Source of the DNA: an uncultured Phocaeicola sp.
GTDB taxonomy: Bacteria > Bacteroidota > Bacteroidia > Bacteroidales > Bacteroidaceae
DNA length: 41,316 nt
NCBI GenBank assembly: GCA_944320605.1
Contig: CALUIE010000017.1
Span: 1 to 41,316 of the forward strand
Direction: 5' to 3'
Every line of letters starts with the position of its first letter. The first letter of the stretch is position 1. A program made the position numbers and the translations under genes. The notes below the pieces were generated by a model. The model was not told the DNA's origin, did no database searches, and worked only from the letters and a program-made list of their open reading frames with translations. Below, one piece after another: positions 26,049-33,352 of the stretch.

Positions 26049-27236
26049 ATGGGATTATTACAAGAAAAGTTAAGTAAATTCAGACTCCCGCAAATGTATA
26101 TGGAGAAGGGGGTTTATCCTTATTTCCGCGAAATAGACAGTCATCAGGATACAGAAGTGATGATGGACGGCAAAAAGGTGTTAATGTTCGGGTCAAACTC
26201 ATATATGGGACTGACTTACGACCAGAGAATTATTGATGCAGCAATAGCCGCAACACGTAAGTACGGAACAGGATGCGCCGGATCCAGACTTCTGAACGGT
26301 ACTCTTGATATCCATGTACAATTAGAAAAGGAACTTGCCGAATTTATCGGTAAAGACGAGGCTCTTTGTTTCTCTACAGGTTTCACCGTAAATGAAGGAG
26401 TAATACCTCAACTTGTAGGACGTGGCGATTACATTATTTGCGACGATCGCGACCATGCATCTATCGTTGATGGACGTCGTCTTACTTTTGCCACACAGCT
26501 GAAATACAAGCACAATGATATGGAGGCTTTGGAAAAAGAGCTTCAGAAATGCGAACCTGACGCAATTAAACTAATCGTTGTTGACAGTGTTTTCTCTATG
26601 GAAGGTGATTTGGCAAACTTACCGGAGATAATCCGTCTGAAGAAAAAATACAATGCGACTGTATATGTTGACGAAGCTCATGGAGTTGGAGTATTCGGAC
26701 GTAACGGACGTGGTGTATGTGACCACTTCGGATTAACAGACGAGGTTGATATCATAATGGGTACATTCAGTAAGTCTTTAGCTTCAATCGGAGGATTCGT
26801 TGCAGCAGACAAAGATATCATAAACTGGTTACGTCATAATGCGCGCTCATATATATTCCAGGCAAGTAGCACTCCTGCGGCTACAGCAGCAGCCATTGAA
26901 GCTCTTCATATCCTGCAGACAGAACCTGAGCGTCAGGAAAATCTATGGAAAATAACTAATTACGCATTGAAACGTTTCCGCGAATGTGGTTTTGAGATAG
27001 GCGATACAGAAAGTCCTATCATTCCATTGTATGTGCGTGACACAGACAAGACTTTCCTTGTAACAAAAATGGCTTTCGATGAAGGAGTATTCATAAACCC
27101 AGTAATACCTCCTGCATGTGCGCCTCAAGACACTCTTGTAAGATTTGCACTAATGGCAACACATACAAAAGAACAAATTGATTATGCAATTGAAAAATTG
27201 CTGAAATGTTTCAAGGAACTTGAAATAATAAAATAA
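26049..27236 (+). CDS. spt: Serine palmitoyltransferase
   Basis: From the ATG at 26049 (MGLLQEKLSKFRLPQ) the product has 395 residues. The promoter overlaps any longer frame. This PLP-dependent alpha-oxoamine synthase has the lysine that binds PLP, Lys242 (GTFSKSLASIGG). His and Asp of the cofactor site (DDRDHASIVDG, VDEAHGVGVFG) and the C-terminal PPACAPQDTLVRFALMATHT are also present. It is nearly identical in pattern to the Bacteroides enzyme that condenses serine with a fatty acyl-CoA or ACP as the first step of sphingolipid synthesis. 2-amino-3-ketobutyrate CoA ligase is the other family member of similar length, but the Bacteroides Spt resemblance is stronger. Confidence 0.92.
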   Translation: MGLLQEKLSKFRLPQMYMEKGVYPYFREIDSHQDTEVMMDGKKVLMFGSNSYMGLTYDQRIIDAAIAATRKYGTGCAGSRLLNGTLDIHVQLEKELAEFIGKDEALCFSTGFTVNEGVIPQLVGRGDYIICDDRDHASIVDGRRLTFATQLKYKHNDMEALEKELQKCEPDAIKLIVVDSVFSMEGDLANLPEIIRLKKKYNATVYVDEAHGVGVFGRNGRGVCDHFGLTDEVDIIMGTFSKSLASIGGFVAADKDIINWLRHNARSYIFQASSTPAATAAAIEALHILQTEPERQENLWKITNYALKRFRECGFEIGDTESPIIPLYVRDTDKTFLVTKMAFDEGVFINPVIPPACAPQDTLVRFALMATHTKEQIDYAIEKLLKCFKELEIIK

Positions 27237-27258
27237 TAACGATATAAGAAATAAAAAT

Positions 27259-27300
27259 AGAGGCTGTCTCAAGGTAAGAACCTAAAAGACAGCCTCTTTT
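27259..27300 (+). terminator. Terminator after spt
   Basis: An 11-bp perfect stem, AGAGGCTGTCT (27259-27269) and AGACAGCCTCT (27287-27297), is followed by T residues. The loop holds a second small stem (AGGT/ACCT). Confidence 0.88.
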
Positions 27301-27356
27301 GCTTTTTTGTTGTATTCAATAATTTCATCTTCATAATCTCGTACGAACCGGGAAAA

Positions 27357-27851
27357 TCAGTTCAAATACGAGGTCAATTCTTCGGCAGTAACATTCTTTG
27401 CCACTATCATACCATCACTATCTATCAGATAGTTGGCAAAACCATCTCTAAGACCAAATTCCTTAAAGATTTCGGAAGACTTGCCGCCTGTTTCAATGCA
27501 ACAAAGAGCAGACTCAAGTCCGTCTTGTTCTACAGCCGCACGGAATACGGATTCGTAACGGTCCATTGAAACAGAAATCATCTTAATACGGTCCGTATTC
27601 TGCAATGCATGACATAACTCAGCATTTTTCATTCTTGACATTGCATCATACCCCGCCCAAAAGCTCAACAAAGTATATTTACCATCATCGGCACGCAGGT
27701 TGAGCGACTGCTTTTCAAATTCAAGAACTGGCATCGGAGTCTCATCACCAGGTACCAATTTCTCTGTAGGATCTTTCTTCTCAATAAATGAGAAAGAAAT
27801 TAAGGAACTGAATACTAATACAACAAAAATCGGCTTTACACTTTTAATCAT
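27357..27851 (-). CDS. Thioredoxin-like (TlpA-type) secreted protein without the redox cysteines
   Basis: A 164-residue protein with a hydrophobic N-terminal signal (about 7-22) and a thioredoxin-like fold. The layout includes PMPVLEFEKQSLNL, the strand YTLLSFWAGYDAMSR where TlpA proteins have FWASWCxPCR, ISVSMDRYE, and a late cis-Pro-like region replaced by FANYLIDSDGMIVAKNV. The two catalytic Cys positions are Asp and Ser (DAMS), so it cannot do thiol-disulfide exchange in the normal way. A Cys-Cys pair (ALCCIE) occurs later in the chain. It may be a chaperone or binding module in the periplasm. It is a single gene with a structured leader of about 120 nt. Confidence 0.75.
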   Translation of the reverse strand: MIKSVKPIFVVLVFSSLISFSFIEKKDPTEKLVPGDETPMPVLEFEKQSLNLRADDGKYTLLSFWAGYDAMSRMKNAELCHALQNTDRIKMISVSMDRYESVFRAAVEQDGLESALCCIETGGKSSEIFKEFGLRDGFANYLIDSDGMIVAKNVTAEELTSYLN

Positions 27852-27875
27852 GTAATGTGATTTTGGTTAATACTA

Positions 27876-27980
27876 TCCGAGCCTGTCCTTAACAGTGATT
27901 TCACCTCGGAACATTATTTCTACACTCACATATCCGTCACGGATATTACAACTGAATGCGTTTTTGTCTGAAATCGAGGG
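27876..27980 (-). ncRNA. Candidate structured leader RNA with two alternative folds
   Basis: On the reverse strand, directly after a TATCTTTG box, one rod can form. Its helices are CCTCG/CGAGG (27975-27979 with 27904-27908), ATTTC/GAAAT (27970-27974 with 27916-27920), GCATTCA/TGAGTGT (27953-27959 with 27922-27928) and ATATCCG/CGGATAT closing a TGA loop (27930-27946). The 3' arm of the first helix is also part of TCCGAG (27905-27910), which can pair with CTCGGA (27876-27881) around an inner CTGT/ACAG stem. The two folds exclude each other, as in riboswitches or attenuators. The usual start offset after a -7 box could trim the outermost helix. No known RNA family was recognised. Confidence 0.5.
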
Positions 27981-27988
27981 CAAAGATA
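27981..27988 (-). promoter_or_regulatory. -7 promoter box for the thioredoxin-like gene leader
   Basis: The reverse strand reads TATCTTTG, a perfect TAnnTTTG box. It lies about 130 nt upstream of the ATG at 27851, implying a long leader. A TTG 16 nt further upstream (28005-28007) is slightly too close for a standard -33. Confidence 0.65.
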
Positions 27989-28137
27989 CTTCTTTTTTAA
28001 TTAGCAACATAATTTTCATAATATTTTTTATGTTATTAAACATGTTTTTATGATATACATCAATAATGAAACATATTAATTAAGAGGTTAAAAATGCAAA
28101 AAAAACGTGTTTATATGACTTATAAAGCATATTTTAT

Positions 28138-28145
28138 TAACTTTG
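28138..28145 (+). promoter_or_regulatory. -7 promoter box for the DEAD-box helicase gene
   Basis: TAACTTTG (TAnnTTTG) lies 62 nt upstream of the ATG at 28208, leaving an AT-rich leader of about 55 nt. No -33 TTG is present at the usual distance. Confidence 0.5.
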
Positions 28146-28207
28146 CAGAATATAATATCAAAACAAAACTTTCATAATAAATACATCAGTAAAAATACAA
28201 TCCAAAT

Positions 28208-29479
28208 ATGGAGTTTTCAGAATTAAATTTAGATGAAAGCGTTCTAAACGCACTTGAAGCCATGAACTTTAAGGAATGTACTCCGGTACAGGAACACACA
28301 ATACCTGTATTGCTGGAAGGACACGACCTTATAGGAGTAGCACAAACAGGAACAGGAAAAACAGCCGCATACCTTCTGCCTGTTTTGAGCAAACTATGTA
28401 GTGGCAATTATCCTGAAGACTCTATAAACTGTATAATAATGTCTCCTACACGTGAACTGGCAATACAGATAGACAGGCAAATGGAAGCATTTTCATATTT
28501 CATGCCTGTATCAGGAGTTGCTGTGTATGGAGGTAATGATGGTGTGCGTTTCGAACAAGAGAAAAAAGGACTTACATTGGGAGCTGATGTAGTAATAGCT
28601 ACTCCGGGGCGTCTTATCAGTCATATCAGTTTGGGATATGTTGATCTGTCAAAAGTTTCATTTTTCATTCTTGATGAAGCAGACAGAATGCTTGACATGG
28701 GATTCTATGATGATATAATTCAAATAGTAAAACATCTGCCAAAAGAAAGACAGACAATCATGTTTTCAGCCACAATGCCTGAAAAAATCAGACAACTGGC
28801 AGAAAACATTCTGAATAATCCAACAGAAGTAAAACTTGCCGTATCAAAACCCGCAGAAAAAATAATACAAGCCGCATACATCTGTTATGAAGCTCAGAAA
28901 CTTGATATTATAAAGGATCTGTTTTCTTCACAACAACCAGAAAGAGTTATCATTTTCGCCTCGTCAAAAATGAAAGTTAAAGAAGTCACTAAAGTACTTT
29001 CACGCATGAAACTGAATGTTGGCGAAATGCATTCTGACCTTGAACAGAGTAAAAGAGAGGAGATTCTCCACGAATTCAGAAACGGAAGGGTTAATATTCT
29101 TGTCGCTACAGATATCGTTGCGAGAGGTATAGATATAGATGATATCAGACTTGTTATAAACTATGATGTTCCGCACGACTGCGAAGATTATGTACACCGT
29201 ATCGGACGTACAGCACGTGCCAATAACGACGGCTGCGCTATAACATTCGTAAGCGAAACAGAACAGACAAAATTCTACCAGATAGAAAAATTCCTCGACA
29301 AAAACATTTACAAATTGCAAATGCCTGAAGGTATGAAGGAAGGACCGGAATATGCGCCGAAAACAGAAAAAAAGAAGCCATCGCGTAAAGCAAACAGTAA
29401 GAAGTCAATAAAAGGAGGAAACAAAAAAAGAGCTTTCAATAAAAAAGATAATAAAACACCTAAACAACAAGGAGAATAA
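28208..29479 (+). CDS. DEAD-box RNA helicase, RhlE-like
   Basis: A 423-residue protein with all core motifs in order: Q motif region (CTPVQEHTIPVL), AQTGTGKTAAY, PTRELAIQ, TPGRL, DEAD (FILDEADRMLDMGF), SAT (MFSATMP), then in the second RecA domain VIIFASS, ATDIVARGIDI and HRIGRTARA. The last 50 residues are rich in Lys and Arg (KKKPSRKANSKKS), a typical unstructured RNA-binding tail. The group acts in ribosome assembly and RNA turnover in the cytoplasm, often at low temperature. The HAD gene starts 3 bp after its stop, so the two are cotranscribed. Confidence 0.92.
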   Translation: MEFSELNLDESVLNALEAMNFKECTPVQEHTIPVLLEGHDLIGVAQTGTGKTAAYLLPVLSKLCSGNYPEDSINCIIMSPTRELAIQIDRQMEAFSYFMPVSGVAVYGGNDGVRFEQEKKGLTLGADVVIATPGRLISHISLGYVDLSKVSFFILDEADRMLDMGFYDDIIQIVKHLPKERQTIMFSATMPEKIRQLAENILNNPTEVKLAVSKPAEKIIQAAYICYEAQKLDIIKDLFSSQQPERVIIFASSKMKVKEVTKVLSRMKLNVGEMHSDLEQSKREEILHEFRNGRVNILVATDIVARGIDIDDIRLVINYDVPHDCEDYVHRIGRTARANNDGCAITFVSETEQTKFYQIEKFLDKNIYKLQMPEGMKEGPEYAPKTEKKKPSRKANSKKSIKGGNKKRAFNKKDNKTPKQQGE

Positions 29480-29482
29480 CTT

Positions 29483-29914
29483 ATGATAATAGCAGTTGAT
29501 TTTGACGGAACAATAGTTGAGCATAAATATCCGGCTATTGGAAAGGAAATTCCATTCGCCATAGAAACGCTTAAAAAATTGAAGGAGGAAAGACATACAC
29601 TCATTCTTTGGACTGTCAGAGAGGAAAAACTTTTAGAAGAGGCAGTAAATTTCTGCAAAGAACGAGATCTGGAATTTTATGCGATAAACAGTAACTATCC
29701 TGAAGAGAAAAAAAGTCATGACCATTTTTCCAGAAAGCTGAAAGCTGATTTATTTATTGATGACAGAAATCTTGGAGGGCTCCCTGACTGGGGAACTATA
29801 TACAGGATGATTTCAGAGAAACTCACATACGAGGATATTTATTATGAGCATGAAGATTCGTATGAAAATGACAACAAAAAGAAAAGTGGAATTTTAAGTA
29901 GAATATTCAAATAA
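29483..29914 (+). CDS. HAD-superfamily hydrolase, BT0820 type
   Basis: A 143-residue HAD-fold protein. Motif I is DFDGTIVEHKYPAIG, with nucleophile Asp7 and Asp9 after a short strand. The motif II region is LILWTVREEKLLEEAV, and motif IV is LFIDDRNLGGLPDWG. There is almost no cap domain. It matches the small BT0820-type family of Bacteroidetes and phages, whose substrate is unknown; a phosphatase acting on a small phosphate ester is likely. It starts 3 bp after the helicase stop. Its tail (NDNKKKSGILSRIFK) is basic. Confidence 0.82.
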   Translation: MIIAVDFDGTIVEHKYPAIGKEIPFAIETLKKLKEERHTLILWTVREEKLLEEAVNFCKERDLEFYAINSNYPEEKKSHDHFSRKLKADLFIDDRNLGGLPDWGTIYRMISEKLTYEDIYYEHEDSYENDNKKKSGILSRIFK

Positions 29915-29924
29915 TAATTTATCC

Positions 29925-29963
29925 AAAGCCTCCGACAATAATGTAGCCGTGAGGCTTTATTTG
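29925..29963 (+). terminator. Terminator after the helicase-HAD operon
   Basis: AAAGCCTC (29925-29932) pairs with GAGGCTTT (29951-29958), followed by a short T-containing stretch. The 18-nt loop and weak T-run make it moderate in strength. Confidence 0.55.
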
Positions 29964-30131
29964 TATATTAAAACCACACATATTGTAGAACATTTCCACA
30001 GTTATTCCATATTACCATAACGAAGCAATTTCATATATCTCTATTTTTCAAGCGTTTATACATTATATTTTACTAATGGCACAGCTTTTGAAAATAAATT
30101 GGTATATAAAACAAACTAAACTTAGAAAAAT

Positions 30132-30437
30132 ATGAGGAATATAATTGCAGCAGTAATAATGGTAATAGGAATAGGAAATCTTTCCGCATACAACACAAAA
30201 ACTAAAGACGAATACCAGATCGCAGATAAGGTTTATAAAACATTTACATTTATAGACATAAATGAACTTCCATCAAGCATCAGAGAAATTCTATATTTTG
30301 AGTTCAAGGACTACATAGTAAAATCTGTAGAGGTTAAAACTGTAAACAATTCAAATATCTATCAGGTAACATTATTAGATATAGAGAATTTTGAACACTA
30401 CATCTACATTAACGAACAAGGTGAAATAATAGAATGA
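30132..30437 (+). CDS. Small secreted protein, PepSY-like
   Basis: A 101-residue protein with a signal peptide (about 1-18, hydrophobic run ending in SAY). The single small domain has the pattern of Bacteroidetes PepSY-like (DUF2874, beta-lactamase-inhibitor-like) proteins: IDINELPSSIREILYFEFKDYIVKSVEVK, then a beta strand and a closing YIYINEQGEIIE. Proteins of this kind are periplasmic and of unknown role. It has its own flanks, with a terminator on each side, so it is a single-gene unit. No strong TAnnTTTG box was found in the 170 bp before it; an AT-rich TATATAAA near 30104 may serve. Confidence 0.72.
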   Translation: MRNIIAAVIMVIGIGNLSAYNTKTKDEYQIADKVYKTFTFIDINELPSSIREILYFEFKDYIVKSVEVKTVNNSNIYQVTLLDIENFEHYIYINEQGEIIE

Positions 30438-30460
30438 CATAATCTTTGATATATTGACAC

Positions 30461-30510
30461 AAAAACCCGCCCACAAGAGAAAACTCATGTCAGGACGGGT
30501 TTTCTTTTTT
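30461..30510 (+). terminator. Terminator after the PepSY-like gene
   Basis: AAAACCCGCC (30462-30471) pairs with the GG-A-CGGGTTTT arm (30493-30503), with a bulged A. It is followed by TTTCTTTTTT to 30510. Confidence 0.82.
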
Positions 30511-30523
30511 ATCAATAAATATG

Positions 30524-30531
30524 TAATTTTG
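30524..30531 (+). promoter_or_regulatory. -7 promoter box for the MBL hydrolase gene
   Basis: TAATTTTG (TAnnTTTG) lies 33 nt upstream of the ATG at 30565. The T-rich tail of the preceding terminator sits at the -33 position. Confidence 0.55.
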
Positions 30532-30564
30532 CATTATATATGGACACTGTAAAAGTTGAATGAC

Positions 30565-31287
30565 ATGAAGATAATATACTTACATCATAGCGGATTTGCC
30601 ATACTCGCCAACGGATTTACCATTATAATTGATTTCTATGAAGACTCTGAATCAGAATCACAGGGGATAGTTCATAGAGAACTGTTAAAAAGGGACGGAA
30701 GGCTATATGTTCTTTCAAGTCATTTTCATTCAGATCACTTCAACAGGACAGTACTTGAATGGAAAAACATAAAAAGCGACATTACATATATATTCTCACA
30801 TGATATTTATAAAAGAAGAAAAATCGAAAAAAATACAGCCGTATGGTTAAAGAAAGGCGAAGAGTATTCAGATGAAAATATCAGAATCAAGGCTTTCGGA
30901 TCGACAGATGTCGGTATATCATTTATGATTGAGGCTGAAGGAAAAACATTATTCCATGCAGGAGATTTGAATAACTGGCATTGGATGGACGAAAGTACTG
31001 AAGAGGAATGGAAAGGAGAGGAACAAAAATTTCTGAATGAACTTAGAGTTATAAATAAAGAATACAAGAAAATAGATATTGTCATGTTCCCCATAGACCC
31101 TCGCCTTGGAAAAGAATATATGCGCGGTGGAATACAGTTCATAAATGCTATACAGATATCAACATTCATACCTATGCATTTCTGGAACAACTATGATGCC
31201 GCAAACAAATTTCAGGAATATGTAAGATCATGCAATATAAAATCTCCGGACATCAGCAATAGAGGACAGATATTCAATGATTTATAA
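30565..31287 (+). CDS. MBL-fold metallo-hydrolase, UlaG-like
   Basis: From the ATG at 30565 (MKIIYLHHSGFAIL) the product has 240 residues. A TTG 9 nt upstream is in frame but less likely. The metal motif SSHFHSDHF (H-x-H-x-D-H) and later ligands in LFHAGDLNNWHW place it in the metallo-beta-lactamase fold, close to UlaG-type hydrolases. The short MFPIDPRLGKEYMRGG and IPMHFWNNY blocks are typical of Bacteroidetes and Clostridia members of unknown substrate. It is followed 41 bp later by a glyoxalase-fold gene on the same strand, possibly in the same operon. A glyoxalase I and II-like pairing is tempting but speculative. Confidence 0.8.
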   Translation: MKIIYLHHSGFAILANGFTIIIDFYEDSESESQGIVHRELLKRDGRLYVLSSHFHSDHFNRTVLEWKNIKSDITYIFSHDIYKRRKIEKNTAVWLKKGEEYSDENIRIKAFGSTDVGISFMIEAEGKTLFHAGDLNNWHWMDESTEEEWKGEEQKFLNELRVINKEYKKIDIVMFPIDPRLGKEYMRGGIQFINAIQISTFIPMHFWNNYDAANKFQEYVRSCNIKSPDISNRGQIFNDL

Positions 31288-31328
31288 TACTATTCTGTAA
31301 CAATTTAAAACTATAAAATAAAAAGAAC

Positions 31329-31706
31329 ATGAAAGTAAAAGGACATTTTGACCATTTCAACATCAACGTTACAAATCTGGAAAAAAGTATCAGGTTTTAT
31401 GAAACAGCTTTAGGACTGACAGAAGATTACAGGAAAGAAGCGTCAGACGGCTCGTTCATATTAGTTTATCTAACAGACAAATGTTCAAACTTTAAGCTTG
31501 AACTGACATGGTTAAGAGATCACACAGAAGCATACGAATTGGGTGAGAACGAGAGCCACCTCTGTTTTAGAGTTGAAGGAGACTATGATGAAGTCAGAAA
31601 ATTCCATAAAGAAATGGGATGCGTATGTTTTGAAAATGAAAGCATGGGACTGTATTTCATAAATGACCCAGATGACTATTGGATAGAAATACTTCCTGTA
31701 AAATAA
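31329..31706 (+). CDS. VOC family protein, glyoxalase I-like
   Basis: A 125-residue single-domain protein with two beta-alpha-beta-beta-beta modules. The first has HFDHFNINVTNLEKSIRFYE, the classical opening with a metal His, then KLELTWLRDH with a Glu. The second has ESHLCFRVEGDYDEVRKFH and ends DPDDYWIEILPV with the last Glu. The four metal ligands expected for lactoylglutathione lyase (H, E, H, E) are all present. The LRDHTEAYELGENESHL segment is typical of GloA. It could detoxify methylglyoxal, though Bacteroidales generally lack glutathione, so the thiol partner is unknown. Confidence 0.82.
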   Translation: MKVKGHFDHFNINVTNLEKSIRFYETALGLTEDYRKEASDGSFILVYLTDKCSNFKLELTWLRDHTEAYELGENESHLCFRVEGDYDEVRKFHKEMGCVCFENESMGLYFINDPDDYWIEILPVK

Positions 31707-31710
31707 AAGC

Positions 31711-31746
31711 AAGTAATTAGTGGCAAATAACAGCCACCATTACTTT
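31711..31746. terminator. Hairpin between converging glyoxalase-like and DUF3820-like genes
   Basis: Outer arms AGTAAT/ATTACT (31712-31717 with 31739-31744) and inner GTGGC/GCCAC (31720-31724 with 31733-31737) form a stable hairpin. It covers the stop codon of the reverse-strand gene. T-runs are short, so termination may be weak in either direction. Confidence 0.5.
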
Positions 31747-32516
31747 CCGAGTTTAACGTACCCTAAACGTGTATATCTCACTCCCCTGCTCTCATAATGC
31801 GACATTACCTTTGCCGACAGAACATGTAATATCTCTCCGTTTTCAATCACTTTAGTATGACAACTTAATTCATTGGGAGAAAGGCTCTTTCCGGCAGCTT
31901 TCACCAGAAAAACAAACCTGTTACCGTCACGGTCGGACGCCAGTACATTCTGATCTACATAAAAATCTGCTTTATATCCGTCAACCTGTTTTCTAACGTT
32001 AAGCACCTTTAGTAACAGTCCTTTGAGCTTGTCCCCTTTTTCTCCGACAAAATGACTGACAGATGAAATTCTGTTCTTATGGACCATCAATTCAAAATGT
32101 ACTTTTGAAAAAAGCCTGGCAAGGAATATTAATCTATCAAAACGATCTGTATCGGGACTAAATTTATTAGCCAACCACAGTATATACGACGGCTCAACAT
32201 AATATATTTCAGCCAAACGTTTTCCTCGGTATTTTCCAAATGGTATTATATCATCAGTACGGCCATAACAACCTTCAAATTCGGAATTATCAGAACAGAC
32301 CAATTGAACATTACAATTCTGAAGCATAATCATAGCCCGTTCAGCGGCAGCCTGAAAAGTAACGGCAAGAGTCCGTATGAATAACGGTTGTTCGTGAGGA
32401 AAAAGTCTCCACAATGCATAGTAGGGTCTAAAATCTGTAGCCATACTTATGGCATATACACCATTCGCTGATGTACGTCCATAATTGAAACTATCAAAAG
32501 CACTCGTATCAAACAT
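31740..32516 (-). CDS. DUF3820-like (FGKYRG motif) protein of unknown function
   Basis: A 258-residue cytoplasmic protein. The middle (about 90-122) has IPFGKYRGKRLAEIYYVEPSY followed by ILWL, the pattern of the DUF3820/QSregVF_b module that also occurs at the C-terminus of some exonucleases and in phage proteins. The rest (MFDTSAFDSFNYGRTSANGVYA at the start; YESRGVRYTRLGYVKLGK at the end) resembles hypothetical proteins I associate with Bacteroides mobile or accessory regions. Its function is unknown; a nucleic-acid role is possible. An array of four palindromes lies 135-222 bp upstream of its start and may belong to its control region. No good -7 box was found. Confidence 0.6.
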   Translation of the reverse strand: MFDTSAFDSFNYGRTSANGVYAISMATDFRPYYALWRLFPHEQPLFIRTLAVTFQAAAERAMIMLQNCNVQLVCSDNSEFEGCYGRTDDIIPFGKYRGKRLAEIYYVEPSYILWLANKFSPDTDRFDRLIFLARLFSKVHFELMVHKNRISSVSHFVGEKGDKLKGLLLKVLNVRKQVDGYKADFYVDQNVLASDRDGNRFVFLVKAAGKSLSPNELSCHTKVIENGEILHVLSAKVMSHYESRGVRYTRLGYVKLGK

Positions 32517-32814
32517 AAAATCCTCCTTTCATGTCCTTTCATGCAATATAATAAGAATTTTATAAATATACAAATCATAACTTAAGTTTCATAGCACGTA
32601 TTACGTATAAGACAAAGTTCCTGCAAAAAAACTTGCAGAAAATATCATCGTTCCACAGCTGTGGAACGATTAAACCACACGTGTGGAACGAACATTCGAC
32701 AGCTGTGAAACGATTATTCGACACGTGTGGAACGCAAACAACTTCAACACAAAAAAACCGACAAACCAATAATGGTATGCCGGCTATATATTTCCTGTCT
32801 TTTTTATGTAATAA
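32517..32814. other. Intergenic region carrying an inverted repeat and the palindrome array
   Basis: This 298-bp gap has no credible gene. A small inverted repeat CTGCAA/TTGCAG (32621-32626 with 32633-32638) is followed by the four-unit palindrome array. Open frames cross the array on both strands, but they simply translate the palindromes. Confidence 0.6.
32651..32738. repeat. Four-unit 22-bp palindrome array with alternating cores
   Basis: Four contiguous 22-bp units have palindrome centres at 32658.5, 32680.5, 32702.5 and 32724.5, exactly 22 bp apart. Cores alternate CAGCTG, CACGTG, CAGCTG, CACGTG. The first is part of a perfect 20-bp palindrome (32649-32668, CGTTCCACAGCTGTGGAACG). All units share TGTG(G/A)AACG on the right, and units 3 and 4 share TTCGACA on the left. 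Spacing of about two helical turns puts all sites on one face of DNA. It lies downstream of DUF4293 and upstream of the DUF3820-like gene, both on the reverse strand. Confidence 0.88.
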
Positions 32815-33264
32815 TTATCTCAATTTCTCGTATGCCCTTACTAACATTTCATCTTTTCCTATGGCACGAATGGCCAGCCAATTAAAGACAATACCTGCAA
32901 AAGGCAAACATACAATCCATGAAGGCACAAAAGTAGCTTCTCCCTTTAGCATATAAACAAATGTTACTATAGTAGCATAATAACCTATCTCAAGGATAAT
33001 ATTAAATATAGACAGTCTTATCTGCAGCATTCTCTTCCTGTACAGGAATATTGTTACCAATGAAATTATTGCAGAAAGTATCTGTATAGCAAACAAAGCC
33101 CAAGGCTCATAATTCTCTGCACCATCCTGATATACCAATGAAAGATTGGTAAATTCAGTTATTGTATTGTCTGTTCCGACAAAACTACCGACAGGATTTG
33201 AAATTACTATCACAGAAAGTATTGCTACAATTAGCAAATATACAGATTGAATACGTTGTATCAT
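32815..33264 (-). CDS. DUF4293 membrane protein
   Basis: A 149-residue integral membrane protein with four helices (about 5-25, 55-75, 83-105 and 113-132). It opens MIQRIQSVYLLIVAILS and ends LAIRAIGKDEMLVRAYEKLR, the signature of DUF4293, a Bacteroidetes-only family of unknown function. It lies downstream of bamD and rpoZ, as in other Bacteroidales I recall. A hairpin with a T-run between rpoZ and this gene suggests only partial cotranscription. Confidence 0.88.
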   Translation of the reverse strand: MIQRIQSVYLLIVAILSVIVISNPVGSFVGTDNTITEFTNLSLVYQDGAENYEPWALFAIQILSAIISLVTIFLYRKRMLQIRLSIFNIILEIGYYATIVTFVYMLKGEATFVPSWIVCLPFAGIVFNWLAIRAIGKDEMLVRAYEKLR

Positions 33265-33292
33265 ATATTAATTCAGTTATCACATTAACAAT

Positions 33293-33322
33293 AAAAAAGC
33301 CGCTCCTATACGAAACGGCCTT
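33293..33322 (-). terminator. Weak terminator or attenuator between rpoZ and DUF4293
   Basis: On the reverse strand AAGGCCG pairs with CGGCTT with one bulged base around a 13-nt loop, followed by TTTTTTATT. Read-through into DUF4293 is plausible. Confidence 0.6.
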
Positions 33323-33352
33323 AATCTCTTTAAAGGAATATTACCGGTCTCT

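Noticed and set aside
32575-32956. Open frames on both strands across the palindrome array
   Set aside because: Their sequence is a translation of the 22-bp palindromes and AT-rich flanks, and the plus frame runs antisense into DUF4293.
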